Assembly (NCBI GenBank): GCA_958295845.1
Contig: OY282376.1
Span: forward strand, 2,245,022 to 2,309,021
Reading direction: 5' to 3'
Length of the DNA stretch: 64,000 nt
Source of the DNA: Caldilineaceae bacterium
GTDB lineage: Bacteria > Chloroflexota > Anaerolineae > Caldilineales > Caldilineaceae
The notes under the pieces were generated by a model. It made no database searches. It saw nothing but the letters and a program-made list of their open reading frames with translations, and was not told the origin of the DNA. Positions 38,401 through 47,797 of the stretch are shown here, piece after piece. Position 1 is the stretch's first letter; every line of letters begins with the position of its first letter. A program made the position numbers and the translations under genes.

Positions 38401-40280
38401 TCCCGTCCGCCGTTCACGTCGAATAGAATCGGAAGAGTCGTCGCACGGAAACCTTCTGCGCCGCTGCTCTCAATGTGCCGAATCTTGGCCAGTTCCTGGT
38501 TGGTGATGATTGGCTGCTTCAGCTTGAGTTGGCGGCAGTTCTCTGGCTTGGTCTCAAGCAAATTTAGCTCGGTTCCCATCATCACTTCGGTAGCGGTGAT
38601 TAGCTCCTCACGGATGGCGTCGATGGGCGGGTTGGTCACCTGGGCAAAGAGTTGCTTGAAATAGTTGTAGAGCAGCTGCGAGTGGTTGGACAGAGCTGCG
38701 GCCGGGGTATCGTTACCCATCGCGCCCAGCGCTTCTACCCCGTCTGTAGCCATCGGCGCCAAAAGAATGCGCAGCTGCTCAAATGTGTAACCGAATATCT
38801 GCTGCCGTGCGAGCATCGTACTGTGGTCAACGCCCGGCACCTCCGCCTCCGGCTCTGGAATCTCGTCCAAACGGACCAAATGTTCGTCGAGCCACTCCCG
38901 ATAGGGGTGGGCAGAAGCCATCGTCTCTTTCAGCTCTTCGTCAGAGATGATTCGACCCTCCGACGTATCGACCAGAAACATGCGGCCCGGTTCTAGCCGC
39001 GACTTCTGGAGTATGCGGTCCGGCTCTATCGGCAGTACGCCCACCTCCGAAGCCATTACCACCATGTCGTCCTTGGTTACGCAGTACCGCGAGGGGCGCA
39101 GCCCGTTTCGGTCCAGCACAGCGCCCACAATCGTCCCGTCGGTAAAGACCATCGAAGCGGGCCCGTCCCACGGCTCCATCATCGTGCTGTGGTACTCGTA
39201 GAACGCCTTCTTGGCGTCGCTCATCGTCTCATGCTGCGACCACGGCTCCGGGATCATCATCATCATCGCGTGCGGCAGAGTGCGCCCGGAAAGATAGAGG
39301 AATTCCAGCGTCTCGTCGAATTTGGCCGAGTCGCTGCCGTCGTCATGGATGATGGGCAGAATCTTTTTGATGTCGTCGCCAAACAGTTCGCTCTCGAAAT
39401 GCGATTGGCGCGCGTACATCCAGTTTTCATTGCCGCGCAAAGTATTGATCTCACCATTGTGGATCATGTACCGATAGGGATGCGCGCGCTCCCAACTGGG
39501 GAAAGTATTGGTGCTGAAGCGGGAGTGAATAACGACCAGAGCCGATTCCATATCCTCGTCCAACAGATCAAGATAGAATCCCTTGACCTGGGGCGCCATC
39601 AACATGCCCTTATAGACGATGGTGCGCGAAGAGAGGCTGGCAACGTAGAAGGCGTCGCCCTCCCGAAGCTGGGAATAGCGGATCCGGTTTTCGGCCTGCT
39701 TTCGAATCACATATAGCTTGCGTTCAAAGGAAAGGTCGTCGTCTCCGGTCAGCCGGTTAGGGTTACGCCCGATAAAGATCTGGCGTACGACCGGTTCCCC
39801 AATGCGAGCGGTGTGGCCCAGCTCATCATTGGCTGTAGGAACTGTGCGCCAGCCAAGCACGGTCTGCCCTTCCGACCGGATTATCCTTTCAAACTGCTGC
39901 TCACACAGAAAACGGTATTCCCGTCTTGGCGGAAGAAATACCATCCCAACAGCGTACTCCCCCTCAGGAGGCAATTCAATCCCCTCCTTTGCCGCGACTT
40001 TACGCATGAACTTGTCGGGCATCTGCATCAGTAAGCCGGCCCCGTCGCCGGTGTTCGGCTCGCATCCGCACGCACCCCGATGCGCAAGGTTATGTAGAAC
40101 TTCCAGGCCTTGAGAGACGATGGCGTTTGACTTCTCGCCCTTTATGTTGACAACAAATCCAACGCCGCAAGCGTCATGCTCATACCTCGGATCGTACAGG
40201 CCTTGCTTGGCCGGCAGACCGGGCTGCGAGTGGGGAGTGGGCTTGTTACAACAGGAAGGATTAAGTTGCATTTCCGACAT
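35460..40280 (-). CDS. gltB: Glutamate synthase large (alpha) subunit
   Basis: A 1606-residue enzyme that makes two glutamates from glutamine and 2-oxoglutarate. [20 protein letters not shown] shows the Cys that becomes the N-terminal nucleophile after removal of a propeptide (about 38 residues here). [19 protein letters not shown] is in the amidotransferase domain. The synthase domain has [17 protein letters not shown] (FMN) and the 3Fe-4S cysteines in [12 protein letters not shown]. The C-terminal glycine-rich beta-helix runs from about 1360 ([19 protein letters not shown]). The ATG at 40280 has AGGAG upstream; the frame is open 26 codons further, but that part lies in the leader that also exists as a second copy at 46.7 kb. 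Confidence 0.97.
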   Translation of the reverse strand: MSEMQLNPSCCNKPTPHSQPGLPAKQGLYDPRYEHDACGVGFVVNIKGEKSNAIVSQGLEVLHNLAHRGACGCEPNTGDGAGLLMQMPDKFMRKVAAKEGIELPPEGEYAVGMVFLPPRREYRFLCEQQFERIIRSEGQTVLGWRTVPTANDELGHTARIGEPVVRQIFIGRNPNRLTGDDDLSFERKLYVIRKQAENRIRYSQLREGDAFYVASLSSRTIVYKGMLMAPQVKGFYLDLLDEDMESALVVIHSRFSTNTFPSWERAHPYRYMIHNGEINTLRGNENWMYARQSHFESELFGDDIKKILPIIHDDGSDSAKFDETLEFLYLSGRTLPHAMMMMIPEPWSQHETMSDAKKAFYEYHSTMMEPWDGPASMVFTDGTIVGAVLDRNGLRPSRYCVTKDDMVVMASEVGVLPIEPDRILQKSRLEPGRMFLVDTSEGRIISDEELKETMASAHPYREWLDEHLVRLDEIPEPEAEVPGVDHSTMLARQQIFGYTFEQLRILLAPMATDGVEALGAMGNDTPAAALSNHSQLLYNYFKQLFAQVTNPPIDAIREELITATEVMMGTELNLLETKPENCRQLKLKQPIITNQELAKIRHIESSGAEGFRATTLPILFDVNGGREGLEQALEDLFQAATEAIEDGVNILILSDRGVGPGIAPIPALLATSGLHHHLIRNETRTQTALIVESGEPREVHHLALLIGFGATAVNPYLALETLDQMIEDRLLVGIDHDTAMYNYVKAAMKGVTKVLSKMGISTIQSYCGAQIFEALGLSQRLIDKYFTWTSSRVEGIGLKEIFSEIKIRHDRAYPVRLYAQSESNGHGLVAANAEATAANGNGHGGQLLSPGGDYQWRKDGELHLFNPRTVHLLQKATRDNDYSSFKAYTKDIDEMNKEWCNLRGLLEFDFEGATSIPIEEVESVESICKRFKTGAMSYGSISKEAHETLAIAMNRIGGRSNTGEGGEDPARYMLESNGDSKNSAIKQVASARFGVTSNYLVNARELQIKMAQGAKPGEGGQLPGKKVYPWIAEVRHSTPGVGLISPPPHHDIYSIEDLAELIHDLKNSNHHARINVKLVSEVGVGTVAAGVAKGHADVILISGHDGGTGASPQTSIKHAGLPWELGVAETHQTLLINNLRSRVVVETDGQLKTGRDLAIAALLGAEEFGFATSPLVALGCIMMRVCHLDTCPVGVATQNPELRKMYTGDPQHVVNFMYFIAQELREYMAKLGFRTVNEMLGRTDCLEAPLSIDHWKAQGIDLTAILHRPDVPEDWGRYCQIDQDHGLDIALDNTTLLELCKPALENSVEDVQQAHAAESGDGREVVLDRVKESLPIRNTNRVVGTITGSEITRRFGPDGLPEDTIQLHFRGAAGQSFGAFIPSGMTLELEGDGNDYFGKGLSGGKIIAYPPYGSTFKAEDNIIIGNVAFYGATSGQAYVRGMAGERFCVRNSGMHAVIEGVGDHGCEYMTGGRVVVLGRTGRNFAAGMSGGIAYVLDEEPVDGVHFDRRVNLEMVEIGKLEDADEIAEVREMVQRHYAYTNSEVAGRILSDWDNYVDKFVKVLPRDYKRMQQCLAEVEAMGLKGAEAMMAAFERNSQDVAARVSGN

Positions 40281-40504
40281 AACGTCATCTCCTAAATAGA
40301 GCCATACCGTTCGCGCCGGGCACTCAGGGCATACGGTTATACGAAACCGACTCTGCATCTGAGCGGTTGATGCGAAGGTAGAGCGTGTGCCAAGACCCGA
40401 TGACGTCGTTGTCGAATCGCGAAAACCTTGCCAACAGGAGTATTCTAGAGGGCTAGCCCCCTAACATTTCGCATAATTTACACGAGATTTATCAGTACGT
40501 CAAC
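40273..40504. repeat. gltB leader, direct repeat copy 1
   Basis: About 230 bp covering the first codons of gltB (ATGTCGGA), its ribosome-binding site and everything up to the stop codon of the YbjQ-like gene. It matches 46710-46940 in the same orientation at roughly 85% identity by eye, with near-identical blocks such as ACGTCGTTGTCGAATCGCGAA and CAAGACCCGA. The gltB promoter must lie in or above this segment, so both copies may carry it. Confidence 0.88.
40450..40459. promoter_or_regulatory. Palindrome in the gltB leader, kept in both copies
   Basis: GGGCTAGCCC, a perfect 10-bp palindrome about 170 nt before gltB. In the duplicate leader it reads GGGGCTAGCCCC (46884-46895) and is a 12-bp perfect palindrome, although flanking bases have changed. 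Conservation of symmetry suggests a protein-binding site or RNA hairpin; the regulator is unknown. Confidence 0.4.
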
Positions 40505-40829
40505 TTTCCGGCCCTTCTGCGGTAAAGCGATAACCATTGCCGTACAGGATTACTTCGACACCACCATCTACGACCAGAGGATGGCTGAATTTCACGCCAA
40601 GGACCCCATCATAACCCCGATCTGACGCCTTCTGCTCCAAATCGGCCAGGCCCTGCTCGATTGCTTTTTCGATCAGTGCTTCGTAATGGGTCATGCGCCC
40701 GCCGACGAGATTGCGGATGTTTTCTCTGACATCCCTTACGATGTTAGCCGCGTAAACGACCACAACGAATAGGAATTCGCCAACTTCGACGTCTGAGCGG
40801 TGGGGTTGATCGAGGGCGATCAGTTTCAT
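40500..40829 (-). CDS. YbjQ-like (heavy-metal-binding domain, UPF0145) family protein
   Basis: A 109-residue small cytoplasmic protein. ANIVRDVRENIRNLVGGRMT followed by HYEALIEKAIEQGLADLEQK, then RGYDGVLGVKFSHPLVVDGG and VILYGNGYRF, match the YbjQ family, whose members form oligomers and have no settled function. Its ATG overlaps the stop of the upstream membrane-protein gene as ATGA, so it is translated by coupling from that gene. The N-terminal start at 40829 is set by this overlap; an alternative frame extends 25 codons upstream. It is the third gene of the operon beginning at 45843, and its last codons adjoin the duplicated gltB leader. Confidence 0.8.
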   Translation of the reverse strand: MKLIALDQPHRSDVEVGEFLFVVVVYAANIVRDVRENIRNLVGGRMTHYEALIEKAIEQGLADLEQKASDRGYDGVLGVKFSHPLVVDGGVEVILYGNGYRFTAEGPES

Positions 40830-42757
40830 TTTCGTTCCCTGTCTGCCTCGCGGTGATCTGGGACATTGACGGTCACATTCACCTCCGTGCGGCGACGACC
40901 CCAAGCGATTTTCAGAATGAAAAACAGCAGTAGCAATCCACCTAGAATGGGGAGCGAGTTGCGCGGATTGCTAATGGTACTTCCATTCTTTACCCAGAAC
41001 AGCAGCCAGGAGACATCGCCGGAAAGCACGGGTCCCAAGTCCTCAAAGACTTGGATAACTCTGCCTGGCCACTGCTCCCTATTCATTCCTTCTGAGAGAA
41101 AGCTAAGTGCTGCCTGCAGGCTCTGACTTTGAAGTAACGCATTCTGAACAGGTTCGCTTTCGAGCAAAGAAATCAGTGCCGGATTGTTCAGAACGAAACT
41201 CGCCAGAAATTCTGCATCCTGAGGCGACAGTGCCGTCAAATACGTAGTGGCGATTAGAGAAAGTTGTTCTGTGTTCAAATCGCCGAGGAGCAAGGATCGA
41301 GCAGATTCCAATGAAAGGGCCAAGAGAGCCTCTCTCTCCTCCGAATTCAGTGACATCGACTTACGAATGGCTGTCTCGTCTTCTAGCCCTAAGACGTTTT
41401 CCAATGCATCGCGGTCCACAAAGTCAGCTGCTTCACTCACGAGATACAATTGGTGCTGGACCACATTGACAATGAGGTCGCTAGCAAGTTCGGCCCAACT
41501 CATGAGAGTTTCCGAACTTCCCGAATGCCGGAAAATCTCCAATGCTTCTTCAGGAAGAGTTTGCATGAACTCGAACTTCCCTGAATTGAGCAGATCCTCC
41601 AGCCTGTCCGGCTCATACTCTTCCACCAATGCAACCAGTTCTGAAAGCTTGGCGAGCTGATCGACCTCTGTGAAGTCCAGAATCTGCTTGAAGCGTGGAT
41701 TCGTCTCGGACAATTCGAGGACGCGAGCAAACTTCCGGCGGAATTCCTGCCACTGGCTGAAAGCGCTATCTGCAACATTTCTCGCCAGAGTAGGCATTTC
41801 CAGTCGCATCCCTTCACTCACAGCCTCAGCCATCCATTCTTGCATTTCAGTCTTGACAGCGTCTTCTTGGAATGAGTCTTGGATGAAAGGCAGCGCGCCG
41901 TCTCTGGAGTTGTACAGGTCGATGACGACAAGAGCGCCTCCGACAATCCAACCAACGAAAGGGATGCCAAAGGTTCCAACTCTGACTAGGATACGTGACA
42001 GGATTCGGCCAATGATATTCTTCGTAAGGACGCTGGCCAGCCTCTTGGCTAACTCGACCCCAATTGTTGAACCGATAACCACTCCGACGCCACCCGCGAG
42101 ACTCGAATGAATCTCGAGGATGTCAAGGAAGCTCTGATCGGTATCCGGATCGAGCTTCAACTGTTCCAATTCTGCCTCTATCTGCCGGTTCAACTCTGCT
42201 GTTAACGTTTTTGAGAAGCGTCCACCGATGAATTCCTGCACGCAGATCAATGCCGAGGACGCCGATTTAGCCGTCACCAATCGAATCTCATCCACGATGT
42301 CATCTGCGACCAGAGTCGAAAGTTCGTCGAACCGACTCGCGAATCCATCGGAGCCGAAAGCTTCGTCAGCCACCTTCGTTGCCAACTCTTCGGCTTTGGA
42401 TGGAGACCACGCCGACCAGATCAGTTCCCAGAAGCCTGTATCACTGCCTACCAATTCAATTGCTTCTTCTACGGCATTGTCTACTCTCAAGTCCATTCCC
42501 ATGTCTCGCCAGTGGCGATTTATTATCTCGGCCACATTGAGACTACTTTGCTCATCCGCCACCACCGTCTGGGTGATCCTGTTCAATTCGTCGCGCAGAC
42601 TGGCTTCGTCAACCTGGTCACATTCTTCAAATGTGTAGGAGCCAGGAGCGGTACTTTGAGCCCTGGCCGCACTTGGGAGCGACAACGACATAATCAGTAT
42701 CGAGACGAAAAAAGAGACTGTCAGACTGTATCGCTGCTTCTGGTTTGGCTTCTGCAC
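40826..42757 (-). CDS. Secreted, C-terminally membrane-anchored protein with one ~200-residue helical module (unknown function)
   Basis: A 643-residue protein I do not recognise. It has a signal peptide (hydrophobic SLTVSFFVSILIMSLSLP, cleavage likely after ARA at 33), a helical region with SASSALICVQEFIG (about 164-177), and a Gly-rich hydrophobic stretch at about 220-283 including GTFGIPFVGWIVGGALVVID. One helical module spans about 342-545 (FARVLELSETNPRFKQILDF to SQSLQAALSF). A C-terminal membrane helix lies at about 601-619 with a short basic tail. The hydrophobic Gly-rich region could be a membrane hairpin. GTG start, overlapping the upstream stop (TAGTG) after a GGGAGG site. It is clearly paralogous to the upstream gene, which has three modules. 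Confidence 0.85.
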   Translation of the reverse strand: MQKPNQKQRYSLTVSFFVSILIMSLSLPSAARAQSTAPGSYTFEECDQVDEASLRDELNRITQTVVADEQSSLNVAEIINRHWRDMGMDLRVDNAVEEAIELVGSDTGFWELIWSAWSPSKAEELATKVADEAFGSDGFASRFDELSTLVADDIVDEIRLVTAKSASSALICVQEFIGGRFSKTLTAELNRQIEAELEQLKLDPDTDQSFLDILEIHSSLAGGVGVVIGSTIGVELAKRLASVLTKNIIGRILSRILVRVGTFGIPFVGWIVGGALVVIDLYNSRDGALPFIQDSFQEDAVKTEMQEWMAEAVSEGMRLEMPTLARNVADSAFSQWQEFRRKFARVLELSETNPRFKQILDFTEVDQLAKLSELVALVEEYEPDRLEDLLNSGKFEFMQTLPEEALEIFRHSGSSETLMSWAELASDLIVNVVQHQLYLVSEAADFVDRDALENVLGLEDETAIRKSMSLNSEEREALLALSLESARSLLLGDLNTEQLSLIATTYLTALSPQDAEFLASFVLNNPALISLLESEPVQNALLQSQSLQAALSFLSEGMNREQWPGRVIQVFEDLGPVLSGDVSWLLFWVKNGSTISNPRNSLPILGGLLLLFFILKIAWGRRRTEVNVTVNVPDHREADRERK

Positions 42758-45700
42758 TATGCTTGACCTCCCAAGAGTCGACTCATATGGTCACGAACCT
42801 TCGGCAGGCGCTGGCCGCGTCGAAGCCAGACGACTGAGAGCGCTAGCGCCACCAGTAGAAGGAGCGCTCCCAAGAGAATGATTGATTGTGTCTGATGGTA
42901 GTGCCAGTACAGTTGCCAGGGTTGGTTGCCAGAGGAGAAATCAATCGCGCCTGACAGCATTAATGCATTGGGCCACCAGGCTAGAGGCTTCTCGACTCTC
43001 TCAGAGACGAAAGCCAAGGCTTGCTCGAAGTTCTGCGAACTCTTCACAGACTGCCCAACACTCTCATTGTCAAGCTCAGCCAACATAGCCGGTTTCTGGT
43101 CAATTGAATGTGCTACGAGAACAATGTCTTCTTCTGTCAGGCCCGTACTATACTCGTGGAGCCAAATCATTTCGGGGTCCGAATCCAACGAAAATACAGA
43201 TTCCCTCGTTTCTGCTTCCAGTTGGATTAACCATGTCAAAGCTTCCGAACCAATAAGGGCTAGCGCCTTGTCGAGTTCCTCTCGACTCCTGAAGTGATCG
43301 GGGTCCGCTTCCTTATACAGCTCTGTCTCGACGACTTTATCAATTGCGTCCCCGGCCAATTGCGCCCACTCGAGTGTCAATGCTGGATTCCTGCTCCAGC
43401 TCAGGATTAGAAATGCTGACTGAGGTGAGGCGAGTAGCTTCTCAAACTGCCCAGAGTCGTAGAATCCTGGCAGCAAATCGGGGGCAAGGCTATCCTCCGC
43501 AATGACGACTAGGTCCGAGAGCTTCTCTATGTCATTCACATCAGCAGTTTCCAAGGTAATTCTCAAACGCCGAAATTGGGTAGCAAGTTCTAGCACACGT
43601 TCAAACTCTTGCTCCAGTTCCTTAGAACCTTGCAGAACGGTTACCAGCTCCGGATTCTGGGTTATTTTTATTGCGAATAGTTGCCGGGCCTTAGTTGAAA
43701 GGTCCGGAAGATAGGATGCGAACCAGGACAGTTCATCTTCGGACAAATCAGATAACAGGGCGCCTCTTGCCTCTTCCGCCGATAGATGAAGCACGGTTTC
43801 TCTTTCTTCCGGCTCCATGGCCATGAGTCTCTGGATCGCAAGATCGTGTTCAAGGGCAAGCACGCGTTCCAACTCCTCCCTACCAGTGTAATCCACTGGA
43901 AGCGAAACGAGGTAGAGCCCCTTCTCCACTACTTGCACGATAGAGTCGCCCGCCAGTCCGGCCCAATCGAGAACTACTTGCGGACTACCAGTTTCACGAA
44001 GGATTTCAAAGGTTGTCTGAGGAAGTGCGAGAATCTCCTTGAAGTGACCCGATTCGACCATGTCCGCTACCTGCTCCGCATCCAAAGCCACGGTCGCCAC
44101 CTCAACCAGCAATGACAGTTTTTCCACTTGGTCAGCAGGTGTTTCGACTAGCATCGAATTGATTTCACTGAATTCTCCAGCCAAGTTGAGAACAACAGTA
44201 AACTGCGACTGCAAGCCCTCTGTCTCCTGTAAGAGGGAGATCAGGCCACGATCCCGAATTAAGTACTCCACCAGCAGGACTCGAGAGGACAAAGGCAGAT
44301 CCAAGAGATAAGAGATCACCCAGTCAGTCTGTGAACTGGACAAATCTGAAAGTATCCACTTTGTCTGCGCAGTAGGCAATCCCAGCAATGCCTCTCGTTC
44401 TTCCACTCCTCTCTGCACCAGGTCCTGCATCAACAATGTGTCTTCCAGAGCTAGAATCTTCTCCAGTGTCTCAAGATCCCCAACCATTTCGGGCGATGTG
44501 TACTTGTAGAGTTCCGTCTCTGCCACACCGACAATTCTCACTTCGGCAACTTGGGCCCACCTCAGGACCAAGCCCGGATCAGACGTGTCACGCAGAATCT
44601 TGAATGACGCTCTAGGCAGATCTAAGATAAGTCTGAATTCACCCGAGCTGATTAGTCTGTTCAACCACTCTATGCCTAGTACATCGACCGTCACCTCAAC
44701 CAATTCGGACAGCTTGTCAACCTGGTCGGGCGTAACGTCTTCCAGCAAAAGACGAAACTCTTCATTACTTTCGGCCAGCCTCAGGACGTGCTCGAAGTCC
44801 TGAAGGAAACTCCGCCACCGTCTGTAGATCTCGATCGTGACTGATTGGGAGATGCCGGGCATTGAGTTTGCTAATTCCTGATCCACAACAAGAACTATTT
44901 CATCGCGGATGGTTTCCTTCACATTTTCAGACTTGAGGTCATCCTGAATCTGAGGCAATGAACCATTCCAAGCCTGATATACGTCGTAAATTATCAGGGC
45001 CCCACCGATTACCCAGCCTGCAACGGGGACGGCTGCGGTGGCCGCCCTACCAAGAATTCGCGTGACGACTTTACCAAGAATTCCTTGGGCGACCCTTCTG
45101 GCAATAACATTAGCAATTTGTGTGCCCACGATTGCGCCAATGCCGACAAATGACAATGTCCGGTCTCCCAAATCGACAAAGTCAGTCTCTCCTTCAATGT
45201 TTCCTAATTCAAGACTTTCCAACCAGGCTTTCGTACTATCCTCCAAGACTTCCGACATGACGTCAGAAAACTTGGCGCCGATGAATTCCTGCACACATAA
45301 GAATGCAGAAGAAGCAGATTTCACTGTCATCAAATGAATCTCGACGGTCAAGTCTTCGACAATTGCCGAGGACAGGCTGTCAATAGCTGTGCGAAATTCT
45401 GGAGAGTCGAAAGCCTGATTGGCAATTGCCTCCGCAAACTCTGCTGCCTTTTCCTCGGACCAACCGGAAAAGATTCGATCCACCGTACCTCTTTCTGCTC
45501 TAACCCGTTCAGTAGCCTCGTCAACCGCGCTGTCCACTACGCCATCTAGGTCAAGTTCTACCCAATTTCTCTCGACAATCCTGTCTAAATCTAACCCACT
45601 CTTTTCTCGTTCCAACACAGTACTAGTGATACGATTGAGGTCACTTAGTAGGAGTTCTTCTTCGACTTCCTCGCACTCGGAAATCGTAAACGTAGGCGAG

Positions 45701-45843
45701 GCATCCTGTGCCTTTGCAGTTGCAGGCGGCAGAATTGTACCGAGTAGGAATAGCGCGAGGAAAACTCTGAAAAACGGCTGATACCATTGCTCAGCCTTTC
45801 TGCAGAATCTGGTGGCCCGGGGCTCTTGGTCTGTAGTCGCCAT
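42757..45843 (-). CDS. Large secreted, C-terminally membrane-anchored protein with three ~200-residue helical modules (unknown function)
   Basis: A 1028-residue protein of unknown family. It has a signal peptide (FFRVFLALFLLGTILPPATA, cut probably after AKA at 45), helical segment 50-230 with SASSAFLCVQEFIGAKFSDV, and a Gly/Ala-rich hydrophobic region 231-292 (AATAAVPVAGWVIGGALIIY). Three tandem modules lie at about 347-546, 547-747 and 748-947. Each opens with F..VL.LA, then DQVxKLSxLVEV, a W-A-x-L/V-A segment (WAQVAEVRIVGVAETELY, WAGLAGDSIVQVVEKGLY, WAQLAGDAIDKVVETELY) and an 'E.L...LAL' helix. A final membrane helix (987-1007) precedes a basic cytoplasmic tail. No clear Shine-Dalgarno sequence. 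First gene of a coupled three-gene operon. Confidence 0.85.
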   Translation of the reverse strand: MATTDQEPRATRFCRKAEQWYQPFFRVFLALFLLGTILPPATAKAQDASPTFTISECEEVEEELLLSDLNRITSTVLEREKSGLDLDRIVERNWVELDLDGVVDSAVDEATERVRAERGTVDRIFSGWSEEKAAEFAEAIANQAFDSPEFRTAIDSLSSAIVEDLTVEIHLMTVKSASSAFLCVQEFIGAKFSDVMSEVLEDSTKAWLESLELGNIEGETDFVDLGDRTLSFVGIGAIVGTQIANVIARRVAQGILGKVVTRILGRAATAAVPVAGWVIGGALIIYDVYQAWNGSLPQIQDDLKSENVKETIRDEIVLVVDQELANSMPGISQSVTIEIYRRWRSFLQDFEHVLRLAESNEEFRLLLEDVTPDQVDKLSELVEVTVDVLGIEWLNRLISSGEFRLILDLPRASFKILRDTSDPGLVLRWAQVAEVRIVGVAETELYKYTSPEMVGDLETLEKILALEDTLLMQDLVQRGVEEREALLGLPTAQTKWILSDLSSSQTDWVISYLLDLPLSSRVLLVEYLIRDRGLISLLQETEGLQSQFTVVLNLAGEFSEINSMLVETPADQVEKLSLLVEVATVALDAEQVADMVESGHFKEILALPQTTFEILRETGSPQVVLDWAGLAGDSIVQVVEKGLYLVSLPVDYTGREELERVLALEHDLAIQRLMAMEPEERETVLHLSAEEARGALLSDLSEDELSWFASYLPDLSTKARQLFAIKITQNPELVTVLQGSKELEQEFERVLELATQFRRLRITLETADVNDIEKLSDLVVIAEDSLAPDLLPGFYDSGQFEKLLASPQSAFLILSWSRNPALTLEWAQLAGDAIDKVVETELYKEADPDHFRSREELDKALALIGSEALTWLIQLEAETRESVFSLDSDPEMIWLHEYSTGLTEEDIVLVAHSIDQKPAMLAELDNESVGQSVKSSQNFEQALAFVSERVEKPLAWWPNALMLSGAIDFSSGNQPWQLYWHYHQTQSIILLGALLLLVALALSVVWLRRGQRLPKVRDHMSRLLGGQA

Positions 45844-45911
45844 GAAATCAACACCGCTGAATAGAAAAAAAGATGAGAACTGAATGGTCGTTTCTTCTCA
45901 GTTCCAGGGAA

Positions 45912-45958
45912 CAAAAAAAGGGGCGGCGATTCGGTTTCTCCCGTATCGCCGCCCCTTT
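45912..45958 (-). terminator. Intrinsic terminator after the leuA remnant
   Basis: Perfect 14-bp stem AAAGGGGCGGCGAT / ATCGCCGCCCCTTT (45917-45930 with 45945-45958) and a 14-nt loop. On the minus strand it ends in a run of T. It corresponds in position to the terminator after intact leuA and insulates the membrane-protein operon that starts 69 nt downstream. Confidence 0.85.
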
Positions 45959-45972
45959 GCTCGATACCTTAA

Positions 45973-46709
45973 CTAAATCCCTACCGTAGCAACCTCCGAA
46001 TCCCCGGCAGCAATCGCGACCTCAGCGTCGTCCTCATCAGAGGCGCACAACTTATTTAATGCCTGCAGATAAACCTTCGTGGTCGCAACGATGATGCCCG
46101 TGTCCACGCCTCGGCCACTGAACAACCGCCGCCGCGTGCGCCCCTGCGCAGTTCTGCTATGACCGCGGCTTTCTGGCGCCTCGATACGCACCGTCACGTC
46201 ACCGTTGGCGTCGATCCCCTCAGTCACCGCCTGCACCAGAAACTCGGTCAGCTCATTCGGCTGCTGTACTACCTTGTCGATGCACGTGTAGACCGCATCC
46301 ACAGGCCCGGCGCCAAAACTGGCCTCCGTGACCTCCTCGCCCGTCTCGTTATTGCGCAGCGTGGCCACCGCAGTCGGCGTCGGTTACAGTCTTCTTCTTG
46401 TCTGCCAGATCCTTGAAACGCGTGAAGACCTCGTTCAAGTTCTGGCTGTCGAAATGGTAACCCATCTTCTGCAAACGTACGCCCAGGGCATGGCCGCCCG
46501 AGTGCTTACCCAGAACAAGGCGGCTCTGATGCAAACCGATAGTGTCGGCGTCCATGGTCTTGTAGTTGCGCTTGTTCTTCAGCATACCGTCCTGGTGAAT
46601 GCCGGCCTCGTGCGCAAAGGCGTGTATCCTAACGATCGCCTTGTTTGGCTGGATAACCATGCCTGTGTAACGGCTGACCAAGTCGCTGCTGTGGTGAATC
46701 TCCTGGCAT
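45973..46709 (-). pseudogene. Truncated, frameshifted leuA copy (3' part only)
   Basis: A remnant of 2-isopropylmalate synthase matching codons for [20 protein letters not shown] through the end of the intact leuA at 57440. The two pieces are 46374-46709 (catalytic-domain end, with substitutions such as [14 protein letters not shown] for [14 protein letters not shown]) and 45973-46373 (regulatory C-terminal domain, ending SEVATVGI like the intact gene). Between them about 95 bp are missing, from just after the DAD of TVTDAD to the TAVATLRNN segment, which shifts the frame. The N-terminal catalytic half ([12 protein letters not shown]) is absent. Its 5' end is fused exactly to the first codons of a duplicated gltB leader. 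No leuA activity is possible; a free C-terminal regulatory domain is only a remote possibility. Confidence 0.92.
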
Positions 46710-46940
46710 CCGACATAACGTCATCTCCCAAATAGAGCCTTACGTTTCGTGTCGGGCCCTCAGGGCATACGGTTATACAAACTGACTCTGTATCTGAGGG
46801 GTTGATGCGAAAGTAGAGCGTATGCCAAGACCCGAGGACGTCGTTGTCGAATCGCGAAAGCCTTGCCATCAGGAGTATTTCAAGGGGCTAGCCCCCTCAA
46901 AATTTCGCATAACTTACACGAGATTGGGCAGTAGGTCAAT
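46710..46940. repeat. gltB leader, direct repeat copy 2
   Basis: Second copy of the segment at 40273-40504, same orientation. It keeps the ribosome-binding site (GGGAGATGACGTT), the ATG and next bases ATGTCGGA, then joins leuA sequence (TGCCAGGAGATTCACC). The palindrome GGGGCTAGCCCC is intact. If it still drives transcription, the product would be the leuA remnant. Similarity appears to run a few codons into the former YbjQ-like gene end and then stops. Confidence 0.88.
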
Positions 46941-47797
46941 TATTGGCCCCTTTGGCGAACCCCTTATTTTCTGAGACCGTCTTTGTCAGCCCCACGTTCT
47001 CTGTGACAAATGGAATCAGGGCAGGCAGAAAACAGGAACGAAGTGCGAGTCACCAAGTCGGTACTGGTGGTTCCCTCTTCCGCCCATACAAGGGCTCCAG
47101 CCCCGGCCAGTGACCAGTCTGTTGAATCAGGGCGGGCACTTGAGATGGAGGAGGAAGGAAATCTGCCCCGAACTGCGCGTTGCATCGGGAACCGGTCCCG
47201 TGGCAGGTCATGTTCCTGGAGTCTAACCAGAAATGGACGCGTAGGAAGGTATGTGATCGGTCGAGCAAGGGTAACTTGCGTGCCTGATGAAAAAGCTAGA
47301 GCCGTTGTCAATGCAGTGACCCTTCGTAATACTTTCTTTTGCCGTCGTCAGAAAATCTCCTCTCCCACCAGCCCACCCAGGGCCAACCGGCTTCAGAAAT
47401 CTGTCGGTACGGATGTTCAGAGGGCAGGAATCCATCACCATTCAATGCAAAGAAATCTTCGCAATACGCAGCTATATAGTCGGTCGAGGCAGTAAAGCAT
47501 TTGCTAGGCCGGTCTGATTGATCTCGGGACCTCAAAAGGCTTGCTCTTCTGTTATAGGGATCCTTTGAGCCGCCATACTGCTCGCCAGCCGGCGTGGCTG
47601 CATACGTGTCGCACGTCCCAGCCACTTACGGCCCGTCGCCGGCAGAATGTCGCTACGCCAAAACGGGACTCCTGAGGCCTCATGTACGCGTCGAATGACT
47701 GACCAACTCGGTCTGGCTAAGCGGCCTGTGTCTAAATGCCCAATCCTTCGCCCGCGGCCGGAGTCTGGTCCTGCGCGATCCCCGACGCCGGCATAAC
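46941..47797. other. 857-nt stretch without a supported gene
   Basis: No convincing gene. Frames of 105 codons (minus, 47308-47625) and 161 codons (plus, 47010-47495) lack ribosome-binding sites and family resemblance. This is where the ancestral sequence between leuA and the gltB leader would have been replaced or lost. Confidence 0.4.

Noticed and set aside
40281..40358. Longer gltB start, 26 codons upstream
   Set aside because: A strong ribosome-binding site precedes the downstream ATG, and the extension lies in the duplicated leader; the propeptide before the nucleophile Cys is already normal in length.
47308..47625. 105-codon minus-strand frame in the gap after the gltB leader copy
   Set aside because: No ribosome-binding site or family resemblance; overlapping plus-strand frame is equally long.
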